A stretch of DNA of 64,000 bases, from positions 248,001-312,000 of the forward strand of contig JAYPPR010000008.1 of the NCBI GenBank assembly GCA_038131595.1. Direction: 5' to 3'. Source of the DNA: UBA9926 sp038131595 (GTDB taxonomy: Bacteria; Pseudomonadota; Gammaproteobacteria; Pseudomonadales; Azotimanducaceae). Positions 25,577 through 33,844 of the stretch are shown here, one piece after another (positions within the stretch are counted from its first letter, which is position 1; the number at the start of each line of letters is the position of its first letter). Below the pieces are notes generated by a model. That model was not told the DNA's origin, made no database searches, and saw only the letters and a list, made by a program, of their open reading frames with translations. Position numbers and translations under genes: made by a program.

Positions 25577-25918
25577 TTACTGCCTGAAGACCAACGCGCT
25601 GAGTGGTCTACATACAAAAGCCCCAATGGCTAAACCCAGTACCAAGGCCACCAATTGGGCCCCGTCACCCCACCCACTGACAGCCGCTAATCCAACCAGT
25701 GTCGTCGCCAACAGGATGGGAATCCCTAGTGTGTGCATGATTGCTGTCGCCAAAGCAGATCGATCCAGTTCGCTCTTGCCAGTTTTCTGTCCAGCAGATC
25801 CGGCGAAGTCACCGCATCGACTCTGGCATCCCGTACAGCCACGCTGGCGCACTGCGTGTGAATTCAATGCCACGTCAAGCAATGGTTGGTCGAACACTTT
25901 TCTTGCTTTATTAACCAT
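25577..25918 (-). CDS. rseC: Short RseC/MucC-like protein
   Basis: RseC/MucC proteins are small inner-membrane modulators of sigma-E. This 113-residue product has a Cys cluster (GCTGCQSRCG) equivalent to the family CSxCxxxxxCG, then two membrane helices (TLGIPILLATTLVGLAAVSG; AQLVALVLGLAIGAFV). It lies between rseB and mucD, exactly the mucC slot. It is shorter than E. coli RseC (159 aa), with a reduced N-terminal domain and no C-terminal tail after the second helix. ATG 25918 is used. Confidence 0.72.
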   Translation of the reverse strand: MVNKARKVFDQPLLDVALNSHAVRQRGCTGCQSRCGDFAGSAGQKTGKSELDRSALATAIMHTLGIPILLATTLVGLAAVSGWGDGAQLVALVLGLAIGAFVCRPLSALVFRQ

Positions 25919-25985
25919 TCCATACCGTACGATCTAATCTTGGCGACGCTTCTGACCCAATGACTCTCTCCAATTAGAGTCAGGC

Positions 25986-26186
25986 CTAAACCGCTCGACT
26001 ATTTGTCACGAAAAATCCGCCGTCCCTTCTCTCTCGGCCTACTTGGCTTGGCCCGCTTATCCGGGCCAGCTTTTCTTGGTCTGGCTTGTCGATCGCAGCC
26101 TTTTTTTGTCTGGCCTGCGACGGCCCTCTGGCCAACCGGGGAGCGAAAGCGCGAGGGCAACGGGGCCCAAAAACCTTCAAGTGCAT
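25986..26186 (-). CDS. Possible small basic protein, 66 aa (rseB-rseC spacer)
   Basis: An ATG at 26186, with AAGG a few bases upstream, opens a 66-codon frame starting 29 bp after rseB. The product is basic and Arg/Lys/Gln-rich in the middle (ARGPSQARQKKAAIDKPDQE) with no recognised domain. The plus-strand sequence shows irregular TGGC(C/T)TG repeats. It may be a real small gene of the sigma-E operon or another basic low-complexity island; codon evidence is too thin to decide. Confidence 0.3.
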   Translation of the reverse strand: MHLKVFGPRCPRAFAPRLARGPSQARQKKAAIDKPDQEKLARISGPSQVGRERRDGGFFVTNSRAV

Positions 26187-26214
26187 GACCTTGGACTTCT
26201 TTGTTTCTACGTTA

Positions 26215-27201
26215 CTAGTAGACAACAGATTCCACTGATTCGGCGAGCCGTTCAGCGGTTGGCAGCGGTAGCGAACCCACAATAGTGATCTGACCTTCTT
26301 GGCTGCGAAGCGGCCTCGTCACAATGGTCCTTCCCTTGATTTCCGTTGCAACTTTAGGTGCTACACGTCCCAGGTCCAAAAAAATAGAGAAGTCACTGAC
26401 CCCATCGCTGAAATGGACGCGATGCTTGCTTGAGGACACTACCCGATACCCTGCAGGCATCCACTTCACCTTAAAAGACGGCTTCTCACTTGCCGTCATG
26501 ACCTCTTCGGTTAACGAATGGGCAATCCACCCTTGGTGTTCAGATGCTTTCGAGACAAGAGGCGACGCCAAATCAAAGTCAACTGATGCAAATTGGAAAA
26601 CTTCCAATATCCGACCTCGATCAACCAGATGGGACTGAAGTAGCAGTCCTCGCTGCCGGTCAATCCACAACATAAACCCAAACCGGTCGCCTGCGCTCGC
26701 TTGGACGCTCAGGACGACTGCTTGCCGACCAGCGACTCGGTCTAAACCAATGATCTTCGATACGTAGTGATTTGATTGCGCTTGCAGTGAGGCATTAAAG
26801 GACTGACTGAACGGACCAAGATGAACTGCATGATCGAGTGAAGAAGCGCTATCCTCATGAAAACACTCAATGGACTGCCCATGACGGATGACCCTCCGGT
26901 GAGGACCATTTTGTTGGGTCAGATGCTCAGTCACTACCCCGTCCTGGTACCGATGATCGATTTCTATTGAGTTGAACTCTCTTCCGCGGGCGATCGTGAA
27001 CACCCCGCGGTAGTTTTCTTCGATCAAAGCCGTGCCCATCTTCTCAATCCAGTGATTGGGGTCACGCTCCTGGGAGCTAAGGCCATTATCAGGTCGCTCA
27101 GATGCCACTGCTGGATTCACGAGACTGCCCAAGAGCATAAGCAAAGCGATACCGCTATTTCGATATCGATTGCTTATAGTCAAATGATTGGCTCTTGGCA
27201 T
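26215..27201 (-). CDS. rseB: Sigma-E regulatory protein RseB/MucB
   Basis: RseB binds the periplasmic domain of RseA, shielding it from DegS, and senses lipoprotein or lipopolysaccharide stress. The product has a signal peptide (GIALLMLLGSLVNPAVAS), the MucB N-terminal domain (NYRGVFTIARG; GRQAVVLSVQASAGDRFGFM) and the smaller C-terminal domain (VKWMPAGYRVV; HRVHFSDGVSDFSIFLD). AGGAG overlaps the rseA stop; ATG 27201 lies 12 bases after it and GTG 27210 only 3, so the start is uncertain by three codons. It lies 15 bp after rseA. Confidence 0.93.
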   Translation of the reverse strand: MPRANHLTISNRYRNSGIALLMLLGSLVNPAVASERPDNGLSSQERDPNHWIEKMGTALIEENYRGVFTIARGREFNSIEIDHRYQDGVVTEHLTQQNGPHRRVIRHGQSIECFHEDSASSLDHAVHLGPFSQSFNASLQAQSNHYVSKIIGLDRVAGRQAVVLSVQASAGDRFGFMLWIDRQRGLLLQSHLVDRGRILEVFQFASVDFDLASPLVSKASEHQGWIAHSLTEEVMTASEKPSFKVKWMPAGYRVVSSSKHRVHFSDGVSDFSIFLDLGRVAPKVATEIKGRTIVTRPLRSQEGQITIVGSLPLPTAERLAESVESVVY

Positions 27202-27216
27202 CGGTATCACCGGCTC

Positions 27217-27807
27217 CTAGTTCGAACCGTTGGGGAACGTTACAAACTGCGGCTGATTCGCCCGGCGGCCCACAGACCGATCGTGCTCCTCGAGGTACTG
27301 ACGAAGTCTCGCTTGGGTCTCCTCATCGAGCACCTTTAATTGGGATTCTCCACTCGCGACCACTGGCAGCACCTCGTTTTGTACAAGTGCAGGGCCCGCG
27401 ATGACGTCTTGGCCCTCCAGGGCCGGCGCAGCACCACTTGAAGCCACTCGGCCAGTGTCAACCCCAACACTAGATGGGTTCTGAATGATTAGTCCCACTG
27501 CGACTGCGACGACCAGTGAGGCCGCGGCAGCCACTGGCCATAAGGGTCGAGACCGCGTGGGACCCTTCGCGACCGTCTCGCCCTCTGCATCAAGCGCAGC
27601 CATGATGCGCTCGTTTAGCATCACGTGTTCATCGACCGAAAGTGATGGTTGGACCTGTGGTGCGATCAGCTTATTGCGCAACTCATTCCAACGAAACACG
27701 CTGGGGGCCATCTCAGCCATGTCGCTTTCGCGGATCAACCGCAATTCCTCGAGCTCGCTGAGTTCGCTATCGACAAAGGCCGACCAAGACGATTTCTTAC
27801 TTTCCAT
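27217..27807 (-). CDS. rseA: Sigma-E anti-sigma factor RseA/MucA
   Basis: RseA holds RpoE inactive at the inner membrane until cut by DegS and RseP. The 196-residue product has an N-terminal cytoplasmic sigma-binding domain (MESKKSSWSAFVDSELSELE and FRWNELRNKLI), one membrane helix (PVAAAASLVVAVAVGLII, about residues 91-108) and a periplasmic domain. Unlike the usual close rpoE-rseA pair, it is 522 bp from rpoE; the gap holds tandem repeats. No strong ribosome site precedes ATG 27807. Confidence 0.93.
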   Translation of the reverse strand: MESKKSSWSAFVDSELSELEELRLIRESDMAEMAPSVFRWNELRNKLIAPQVQPSLSVDEHVMLNERIMAALDAEGETVAKGPTRSRPLWPVAAAASLVVAVAVGLIIQNPSSVGVDTGRVASSGAAPALEGQDVIAGPALVQNEVLPVVASGESQLKVLDEETQARLRQYLEEHDRSVGRRANQPQFVTFPNGSN

Positions 27808-27893
27808 GGGCTTCGACTGCTCGTTTGCTTGTGCTCATATCTAATTTTGCTCAAAAAACACTGCCGCTTCCGTCGTGTTTCTTGTTGTTTATT

Positions 27894-28016
27894 ACTTCTT
27901 GTTTGTTACCTGCTTCTTCTTGTGGCCTACTTCTTGTTTGTTACCTGCTTCTTACTTCTTGTGGCCTGCTTCTTGTGGCCTGCTTTTCTGGCCTGCTTCT
28001 TTGCTTCTTTCAGCTC
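27894..28016. repeat. Tandem purine/pyrimidine repeat in the rpoE-rseA spacer
   Basis: A 25-bp sequence beginning acttcttgtttgttacc occurs identically at 27894-27918 and 27929-27953; cttcttgtggcct occurs at 27916-27928, 27955-27967 and 27969-27981, with a variant at 27983-27994. On the transcribed minus strand the array is A/G-rich and one frame (27927-28016) reads 29 codons, ELKEAKKQARKAGHKKQ then ATRSKKQVTNKK, between two stops, without a proper start. The rest of the 522-bp spacer (27808-28329) shows nothing I recognise. Confidence 0.8.
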
Positions 28017-28329
28017 TTACCCTTTATGTACCTCTATCACTCGGGTTGTTTGAGTCTGGAGGCTTTCATCACTGGCTCTCGACTATCACTCACTCTCACT
28101 AATCATCACCAATCGGCGCATCGCTAAATGTGTTTACTGAAATGGTCCTTTTTCAGTTTAGTTTTGCGCCTAACCCATCGGTTTAATCAATTTCTGAAGG
28201 GTTGCGTAGGTTTCTGCACGACTGAATGGCCGACCCTAACGCCCATTACGCCACTCACACGCTCGTTTGACCACCCAAATGGCCATTGGTTCCTCGTATT
28301 TTCGCACCGATTATTACCTTCAATAAGCC

Positions 28330-28914
28330 TTAAGCCTCGCTTTTATCCCCTCTATCTATGATTTTCTCCAGCGCCTCCCTTGCCCGAAATATCCTGGACC
28401 TCACCGTTCCCACTGGGCACTCCATGACCTCAGCGATCTCTTCATACGTCAGTCCATCAAATTCCCTTAGCACCAGGGCAACTTTGAGCTCCTCAGGCAG
28501 ATTGTCTAGCCCGCCGCTCAATGCTTCAAGCAATTGATCTCGCTCGTGCAGTCCTTGAGGCTCCTCAATACTTTCTATCTCAACCGATCCCTCTCCGGGA
28601 TCGCCCTCGCCTACCCACAAGTCGGTATCCGGTGGGCGACGTGACTTCGCAACCAGATAATTTTTGGCGGTATTAGAGGCAATACGGTAAAGCCAGGTGT
28701 AAAACTGGGCATCCCCACGGAACGAACCTATCGCGCGATAAGCTTTGATGAACGTCTCTTGAGTGACGTCCATCACCTCATCGGTATCGCGAACGAACCG
28801 ACCGATCAGTGTGGCAATTCTGGCCTGGTACTTAATCACCAGCGCGTCGAATGCGCGCCGGTCTCCTCGCTGTACGCGAGCAACCAACCGTTGATCGGAT
28901 TCGTTTTGGCTCAA
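28330..28914 (-). CDS. rpoE: RNA polymerase sigma-E factor (RpoE/AlgU)
   Basis: This extracytoplasmic-function sigma factor directs the envelope-stress regulon. The 194-residue product matches RpoE/AlgU through its length: region 2 (DVTQETFIKAYRAIGSFRGD, FYTWLYRIASNTAKNYLV) and region 4 (LPEELKVALVLREFDGLTYE, then CPVGTVRSRIFRAREAL). The start is TTG 28914 (MSQNESDQRLVARVQRGDRR), supported by GGA upstream and by alignment to E. coli RpoE. A sigma-E-type promoter lies 30 bases upstream, implying autoregulation. Confidence 0.97.
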   Translation of the reverse strand: MSQNESDQRLVARVQRGDRRAFDALVIKYQARIATLIGRFVRDTDEVMDVTQETFIKAYRAIGSFRGDAQFYTWLYRIASNTAKNYLVAKSRRPPDTDLWVGEGDPGEGSVEIESIEEPQGLHERDQLLEALSGGLDNLPEELKVALVLREFDGLTYEEIAEVMECPVGTVRSRIFRAREALEKIIDRGDKSEA

Positions 28915-28943
28915 TGCTTTTTCCAGAGCGAGGCTTTATGATT

Positions 28944-28970
28944 TGGGACCGCCAGAGCGAACCGAAGTTC
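28944..28970 (-). promoter_or_regulatory. Sigma-E-type autoregulatory promoter of rpoE
   Basis: The minus strand carries GAACTT (28970-28965), a 16-base spacer, and TCCCA (28948-28944). This fits the sigma-E consensus GAACTT-N16-TCnnA used upstream of rpoE in other proteobacteria. The start of transcription would fall near 28937, giving a leader of about 23 bases. It also overlaps the upstream region of divergent nadB. Confidence 0.72.
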
Positions 28971-29031
28971 ACTTGCGTACCATCGATGACCTTGCATGAT
29001 ACCAGACCACCAACCCTCGGCAGCCTCACTA

Positions 29032-30651
29032 ATGAATGAACGACCCCACCCTTCCACCGAGCAATTTGATGTCTTAATCATTGGCAGTGGGGCAGCAGGG
29101 CTAAGCTTGGCGCTGACATTACCGGATCGCCTTCAGGTTGGAATACTCAGTAAAGAACGTCCACTTGAAGGATCTACCTACTACGCGCAAGGAGGCGTTG
29201 CCGCCGTACTCGATGACTATGACAGCATCGATGCGCACATTGCCGACACGCTTCGAGCCGGTGATGGCCTATGTCAGGAGCCCGCCGTTCGCTTTGTGGT
29301 AGAGCGAAGCCGGGAGATCGTTGAGTGGTTGGTCTCACTGGGCGTTCAATTTGACACACGGGTTAGCGCGAGCGGACGGTCTGAGTTTCACTTGACCCAA
29401 GAAGGTGGCCACAGTCATCGGAGGGTCATCCATGCAGCAGATGCGACCGGTAAGGAGATTTCCGAGCAGCTCTACAGCGCCGCAACCGCAAAACCCAACA
29501 TCAGTTTTCTAACTGACACCATCGCGCTCGACATCATCACCACTAATCAGCTCGGGTTGGGTTCCAAAACCGTGTGCGGCATTTACGCCCTCAATCAGGC
29601 AACCCAGTCAGTCACGACCATTGCCAGCCCCAGTGTTGTGCTCGCGACAGGCGGAGCAAGCAAGGTCTACCTCTACACCAGCAATCCAGACACTGCCTCC
29701 GGCGACGGTATCGCGATGGCCTGGAGAGCAGGTTGCCGCGTCGCCAATATGGAGTTCAATCAATTTCATCCCACCTGTCTCTACCATCCGCTAGCGAAGT
29801 CCTTTCTCATTTCCGAAGCCTTAAGGGGGGAAGGCGCCATTTTACGACTCCCCAATGGCGAGGCCTTTATGTCCCGATTTGATGAGCGCGCTGAGCTCGC
29901 ATCAAGAGACATCGTCGCCAGAGCCATCGATTTTGAAATGAAGCGATTGGGTTGCGATCACGTGCTGCTAGACATCAGTCACAGGCCCGCTGAAGACGTC
30001 AAGCGTCATTTCCCAACGATCTATCAGCGTTGTCTTTCCTTCGGTATTGACATCACAACAACGCCCATCCCGATCGTTCCTGCGGCACACTACACCTGTG
30101 GCGGCATCATGACGGATTTGGCGGGTCGAACCGACGTCAATGGACTGTATGCAGTCGGCGAATCAACCTACACGGGGCTACATGGCGCCAACCGAATGGC
30201 GAGCAATTCTTTACTGGAGTGCCTGGTCTTTGCTCGCGCAGCTGCCGAGGAAATCGCCTCAAATGCGCGTCCAGGCACGACCTTTCTTGATATTCCCTCC
30301 TGGGATGCAAGCCAAGTCACGTCCTCAGAAGAAGATGTGTTGATCGCTCACAACTGGGACGAATTAAGGCGCCTGATGTGGAATTACGTTGGCATCGTCC
30401 GTTCCGATGCACGACTGATTCGCGCTCAGCGCAGGGTAAAACTGCTACAAAGGGAGATCGATGAGCACTATCAACGTCACTTCGTTACTCGCGATCTGAT
30501 CGAACTTAGAAATCTTGCCCAAGTTGCCGATTTAATCATTGCGTCAGCACTCAGAAGAAAAGAGAGCCGGGGTTTGCATTACACAACGGATTACCCTGAA
30601 ACGATGAGCGAGGCCATCGACACGATTCTTGCGCCAACGAATTATGCTTGA
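29032..30651 (+). CDS. nadB: L-aspartate oxidase
   Basis: NadB oxidises L-aspartate to iminoaspartate, the first step of de novo NAD synthesis, using FAD. The product (539 aa) has the FAD-binding VLIIGSGAAGLSLAL near the N terminus, the family motif STYYAQGGVAAVL, HSHRRVIHAADATGKEI, and the C-terminal helical domain. EFNQFHPTCLY and HYTCGGIMTD are typical of NadB/FrdA flavoproteins. ATG 29032 is used; an ATG at 28996 would add 12 residues. No clear ribosome site is visible. Divergence from rpoE is the arrangement in E. coli. Confidence 0.95.
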   Translation: MNERPHPSTEQFDVLIIGSGAAGLSLALTLPDRLQVGILSKERPLEGSTYYAQGGVAAVLDDYDSIDAHIADTLRAGDGLCQEPAVRFVVERSREIVEWLVSLGVQFDTRVSASGRSEFHLTQEGGHSHRRVIHAADATGKEISEQLYSAATAKPNISFLTDTIALDIITTNQLGLGSKTVCGIYALNQATQSVTTIASPSVVLATGGASKVYLYTSNPDTASGDGIAMAWRAGCRVANMEFNQFHPTCLYHPLAKSFLISEALRGEGAILRLPNGEAFMSRFDERAELASRDIVARAIDFEMKRLGCDHVLLDISHRPAEDVKRHFPTIYQRCLSFGIDITTTPIPIVPAAHYTCGGIMTDLAGRTDVNGLYAVGESTYTGLHGANRMASNSLLECLVFARAAAEEIASNARPGTTFLDIPSWDASQVTSSEEDVLIAHNWDELRRLMWNYVGIVRSDARLIRAQRRVKLLQREIDEHYQRHFVTRDLIELRNLAQVADLIIASALRRKESRGLHYTTDYPETMSEAIDTILAPTNYA

Positions 30652-30847
30652 AGGCATCGTCGCCCATGCCGCTCTATTTTCACTTATCGAGTCAAAAACA
30701 AGGTCAAAGCAACTGCACCACAGCCGTACACTGCGCTTAGCAACTGGTTGATGCGCGAGCATCTAGAAGGCGACAACGATTAATTCAAAAATAAAGCGCC
30801 TCACTCATCAGCGCCTGGCCCACTCACCCTTCAAAACAGAGGCGCGT

Positions 30848-31357
30848 TCACCCTCGCGGCGACTTTGGTCTGCCCTGCTCAACGTTTGCTGCCGATAATA
30901 GCGCAGCTGGAGGCCATCCCATCAGTACACGAAGCCGCCTAAAGTCATTTGCCGACCGCGCTGACTGCGGCAGATCAATCGCATGAATTGAGGCCCGCAA
31001 GGGTCTCTGTTGATGACTAAAGAGACGTAGAAAGACCGCCGTGGTTCCGACCGAACTCGAGTCAATCCAGGCCCTGTGCCACTCGGCACTGCTCGCTAAC
31101 TGAACCCAAATTGCCTGCGAGTTCGCCCTTATCACTGCGATACGGTCTCGATCCCAGTGAGCTCTCAGCCAATGCAGATCGACCAGTACGCCAGCGCCCG
31201 CAGCAAGCGCAAGGCAAAGCCAAGCGGAGGGTTCAAACCAACCTTGTAACAACCACGGGGTTGGCAAAACAAGCCATGCAGACAGTCGAGTCGCTGTCAA
31301 CACGAAGGGCTTCGGCACGAGGAACGTCAGGTGAAAAGAATCGCTCAATGTCAGCAA
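30848..31357 (-). CDS. ygfX: YgfX/CptA-like membrane protein
   Basis: YgfX proteins sit in the inner membrane beside sdhE; E. coli YgfX has been described as affecting FtsZ and MreB assembly. The 169-residue product has two close membrane segments (LSAWLVLPTPWLLQGWF; AWLCLALAAGAGVLVDL) and a C-terminal domain ending in the family-like DFRRLRVLMGW. The TTG start at 31357 is poorly supported and the N terminus is uncertain. Position, 61 bp after sdhE on the same strand, is the main support. Confidence 0.75.
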   Translation of the reverse strand: MLTLSDSFHLTFLVPKPFVLTATRLSAWLVLPTPWLLQGWFEPSAWLCLALAAGAGVLVDLHWLRAHWDRDRIAVIRANSQAIWVQLASSAEWHRAWIDSSSVGTTAVFLRLFSHQQRPLRASIHAIDLPQSARSANDFRRLRVLMGWPPAALLSAANVEQGRPKSPRG

Positions 31358-31418
31358 TACCGGACTGACCTACCGTATCGATCGACGCCTCTCGGACCAC
31401 ACCTCCACGCTATCTTGC

Positions 31419-31697
31419 TCATGTGTCGATTGGTCTGACACGGTTCAGCATCAATGAGACGAGCGAACGGTATTGCGGATCATCTGGGGCCGATTGCTCG
31501 CTAAACCAACTCCAAAGTTCCGGATCCTCTTCATCAAGCATTCGCGCATAAACCTCTTTCATATCGGCACTCAACGCATCAAATGCTTCCTCAAAAAAGG
31601 GTACAAACAGGACATCCAGCTCCGCCATCCCCCGACGCGACCGCCAACGGAGACGATTAAGTTCAGTTTGGCTTTTGATCTCACTGACGTCTTCCAT
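31419..31697 (-). CDS. sdhE: Succinate dehydrogenase flavinylation factor SdhE
   Basis: SdhE helps attach FAD covalently to the SdhA subunit of succinate dehydrogenase. The 92-residue product has the diagnostic RRGMAELD motif (RGxxE) and the helical core FFEEAFDALSADMKEVYARM then DPELWSWF. ATG 31697 follows AGGAAAGGAT and gives the usual size (E. coli 88 aa); an upstream frame to 31874 is not supported. It is divergent from ygfZ, as in E. coli. Confidence 0.93.
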   Translation of the reverse strand: MEDVSEIKSQTELNRLRWRSRRGMAELDVLFVPFFEEAFDALSADMKEVYARMLDEEDPELWSWFSEQSAPDDPQYRSLVSLMLNRVRPIDT

Positions 31698-32077
31698 ATC
31701 CTTTCCTTTCAATCGTTGCAGCTTACCCTCGGTTGCTTGCAACATTGCGCACGATCGCTGGTTGGTGAGTGCGCATTGGCGATTAGCCTTGCGTTCCAGA
31801 GCGATTAGCTTCACGTAGATTGTACGCTTCGTCTTCCATACCGGGTCGACGCGCGCCAGTTTAACGCCAGCCACCAGACTTTCGATATTTCGCTGGATGA
31901 ACGCTCCTCTCTCCGTCGCTACTGAAAAAGTCTGAAGACCGCGAGTATCGCGGCCGCTCTAGCACGACGCTCCCACGAGGGCCTGGCCATTCCATGTCGC
32001 TATGCAGCAATGAGTGTCGCTTGGCAGCAATCAGTCGATTGACTAAGCTTGCGTTTTTCCACCGACTTCCGCCGATC

Positions 32078-32881
32078 ATGCTAACCGCTCTACCCCAATT
32101 TGGCTTCATCGAGATTCGAGGCGTTGATGCAGAGAAATTCTTCCAAGGGTACTGCACTCGAGACCTCTCACAGCTTGGGAACGGCTTGGCGATGTATACG
32201 GCCATCCCAACCATCCAAGGTCGCGTCCTATCCACCGCAGCGATTGCGAGATTGTCAGACGCGAATTCCAAGGATGATGAGCCAGGCTTGTTGCTTCGCC
32301 TTGACCAGCAAATGGTTGACCCAGTCATCAACGCGCTCAAGAAATTCATCGTATTTTCCAAAGCATCCATCACAGACAAGAGTGATGTTCTCGCCTGCTA
32401 TGCGACAAGGCTGCCCTCAGACCGCGATGTTTTGACGTTCTCGGAAGAGGACCAAGAAGGGGAGATCTGGACCTCCGAGTCCCTTGACGCGCCAATCATC
32501 GATGGCGGATGGACGGCCCGAGCACTGGGACGCGGCTTTCTTTGGACCACCCAGACTGAAAGTGATCAATTTCTACCGCAAGAACTCGCCATGGATCAGT
32601 TCGGTGGCGTTGATTTTGACAAAGGCTGCTATCTTGGCCAGGAAATCATCGCTCGCGTTCACTTCAAGGGTAAAACCAAGCAAGCAGTCCGTATTGGACA
32701 AATAGATCAGCTAGTTCAAGGGGACGAACCACTCACGGTGACTGACAGCGAGGGAGCATCCATCGGAGCAGTCATTCAAGCCGCGCAGTTGGAGGATCAC
32801 TGGGTCGTCGCGGCAATGATCAAACGCGACGCACAAGTCGAGGGCGCAAGGGTTGCCAACGCGGATTTATCGTTCATCTAG
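32078..32881 (+). CDS. ygfZ: Folate-binding YgfZ/GcvT-like iron-sulfur maintenance protein
   Basis: YgfZ is a tetrahydrofolate-dependent protein needed for activity of several Fe-S enzymes, including the tRNA methylthiolase MiaB. The 267-residue product has the hallmark KGCYLGQEIIARVHFKG (K-G-C-Y-x-G-Q-E) and an N-terminal GcvT-like domain with FFQGYCTRDL. ATG 32078 is chosen because homologues begin near MLTALPQFGF; the upstream ATG at 31994 would add 28 unlike residues. It is convergent with, and overlaps by 4 bases, the kinase gene that follows. Confidence 0.92.
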   Translation: MLTALPQFGFIEIRGVDAEKFFQGYCTRDLSQLGNGLAMYTAIPTIQGRVLSTAAIARLSDANSKDDEPGLLLRLDQQMVDPVINALKKFIVFSKASITDKSDVLACYATRLPSDRDVLTFSEEDQEGEIWTSESLDAPIIDGGWTARALGRGFLWTTQTESDQFLPQELAMDQFGGVDFDKGCYLGQEIIARVHFKGKTKQAVRIGQIDQLVQGDEPLTVTDSEGASIGAVIQAAQLEDHWVVAAMIKRDAQVEGARVANADLSFI

Positions 32882-33843
32882 AGAGAAAGGCTGAGCGCTT
32901 CTGCTCGCGCAAACTGAATCAAGTGACCCCACCGCTCGAATGAGGCTTGGTTATCCGATTGCTCGGACCAACTGACTGCTAGCACGAGATCGATGAACAC
33001 CGTCAGCATCAGTAGTGCTTCAGGTTGGCCCATTTCTCGAGCCAAGACCCTCACCCGTTCTTGAAGCAGCGCCTCCCGAGCAGCGTTAGAGACTGACTGC
33101 CCTAGGCTTTCCAATTCATCATCAAGGAAATTGTGCAAATATCGCCCCAGCGCCATCACTGGGGGTCCCCTGTAGCCTTTGGGGTCGATTGCTCGCCAAG
33201 CAGCTTGCTTCCCATCCCAAAGGATATTGCTAGGGTGTAAATCTCCGTGGAGCCAGCAAGCACTCCCAAACGTTCCATCATCAAGTTTTTCGGCGAGCAA
33301 AATCGATTCGCGAACGAGCCGAAGCAAGTCAGGCGGCAAAGCAGAATCTGGCTCGCGTGCAACTTCAAGCAGCATGTCGCGATGACTAGGAGCGGGCTGG
33401 TCTAACGGCAGCGGTAGTTGGCAATTAAGCAAGAGTAAAACTAACTCAGCGTGTCGACTCGTTCGCCAACGATTCGACCGAATTTCATCGAGCAACGACG
33501 TGCCGGGCGTTATCCGCTCGAGCAGAAGCACTAGAGGAACCTGACTGCTCGCATGGAGGTGAACGACTTGATCACTCTCGCTAGCGAGCAACCATGCCTG
33601 CTCTCGCGATTGATCCTCATCGGGGTACCCTAATTTGAGGACCGCGGGTCGACCATTCGCATCGACAAGCATCACGATATTTTGGCAAAGACCACCAGCC
33701 ATGATCTCTCTGAGCGACAATGACCATCGCTCAATACAGCCCTGTAAAATCCCTGGCACGGCGTCCGCCCAACGGGCCCCAGCGCTACCGAATTGCGCCT
33801 CGACAAACGCGCGAGTCTTTTCTGGGCAGTCTAGTGGCGACAC
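32878..33843 (-). CDS. APH(6)/hydroxyurea-kinase-type phosphotransferase
   Basis: The product resembles the APH(6)/StrB and hydroxyurea phosphotransferase family, small-molecule kinases with a protein-kinase-like fold. It shows the catalytic loop CWLHGDLHPSNILWDG (HGDxxxxN) and the DPKG metal-binding motif in WRAIDPKGYRGPP, and a nucleotide-site Lys in AVLKLGYPDED. GTG 33843, one base after the ung stop, gives 321 residues and matches the usual family length; ATG 33906 would overlap ung by 62 bases. The natural substrate is unknown and resistance cannot be inferred. It is inserted between ygfZ and ung with no sign of a mobile element. Confidence 0.8.
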   Translation of the reverse strand: MSPLDCPEKTRAFVEAQFGSAGARWADAVPGILQGCIERWSLSLREIMAGGLCQNIVMLVDANGRPAVLKLGYPDEDQSREQAWLLASESDQVVHLHASSQVPLVLLLERITPGTSLLDEIRSNRWRTSRHAELVLLLLNCQLPLPLDQPAPSHRDMLLEVAREPDSALPPDLLRLVRESILLAEKLDDGTFGSACWLHGDLHPSNILWDGKQAAWRAIDPKGYRGPPVMALGRYLHNFLDDELESLGQSVSNAAREALLQERVRVLAREMGQPEALLMLTVFIDLVLAVSWSEQSDNQASFERWGHLIQFARAEALSLSL

Positions 33844-33844
33844 G

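Noticed and set aside
27649..28127. Overlapping Leu/Cys-rich plus-strand ORFs across the rpoE-rseA spacer
   Set aside because: They result from the pyrimidine-rich repeat and overlap rseA in antisense; all three plus frames are open, with no ribosome site.
32878..33843. Acquired antibiotic-resistance gene
   Set aside because: Family motifs alone do not show resistance and no mobile element or compositional break is visible.
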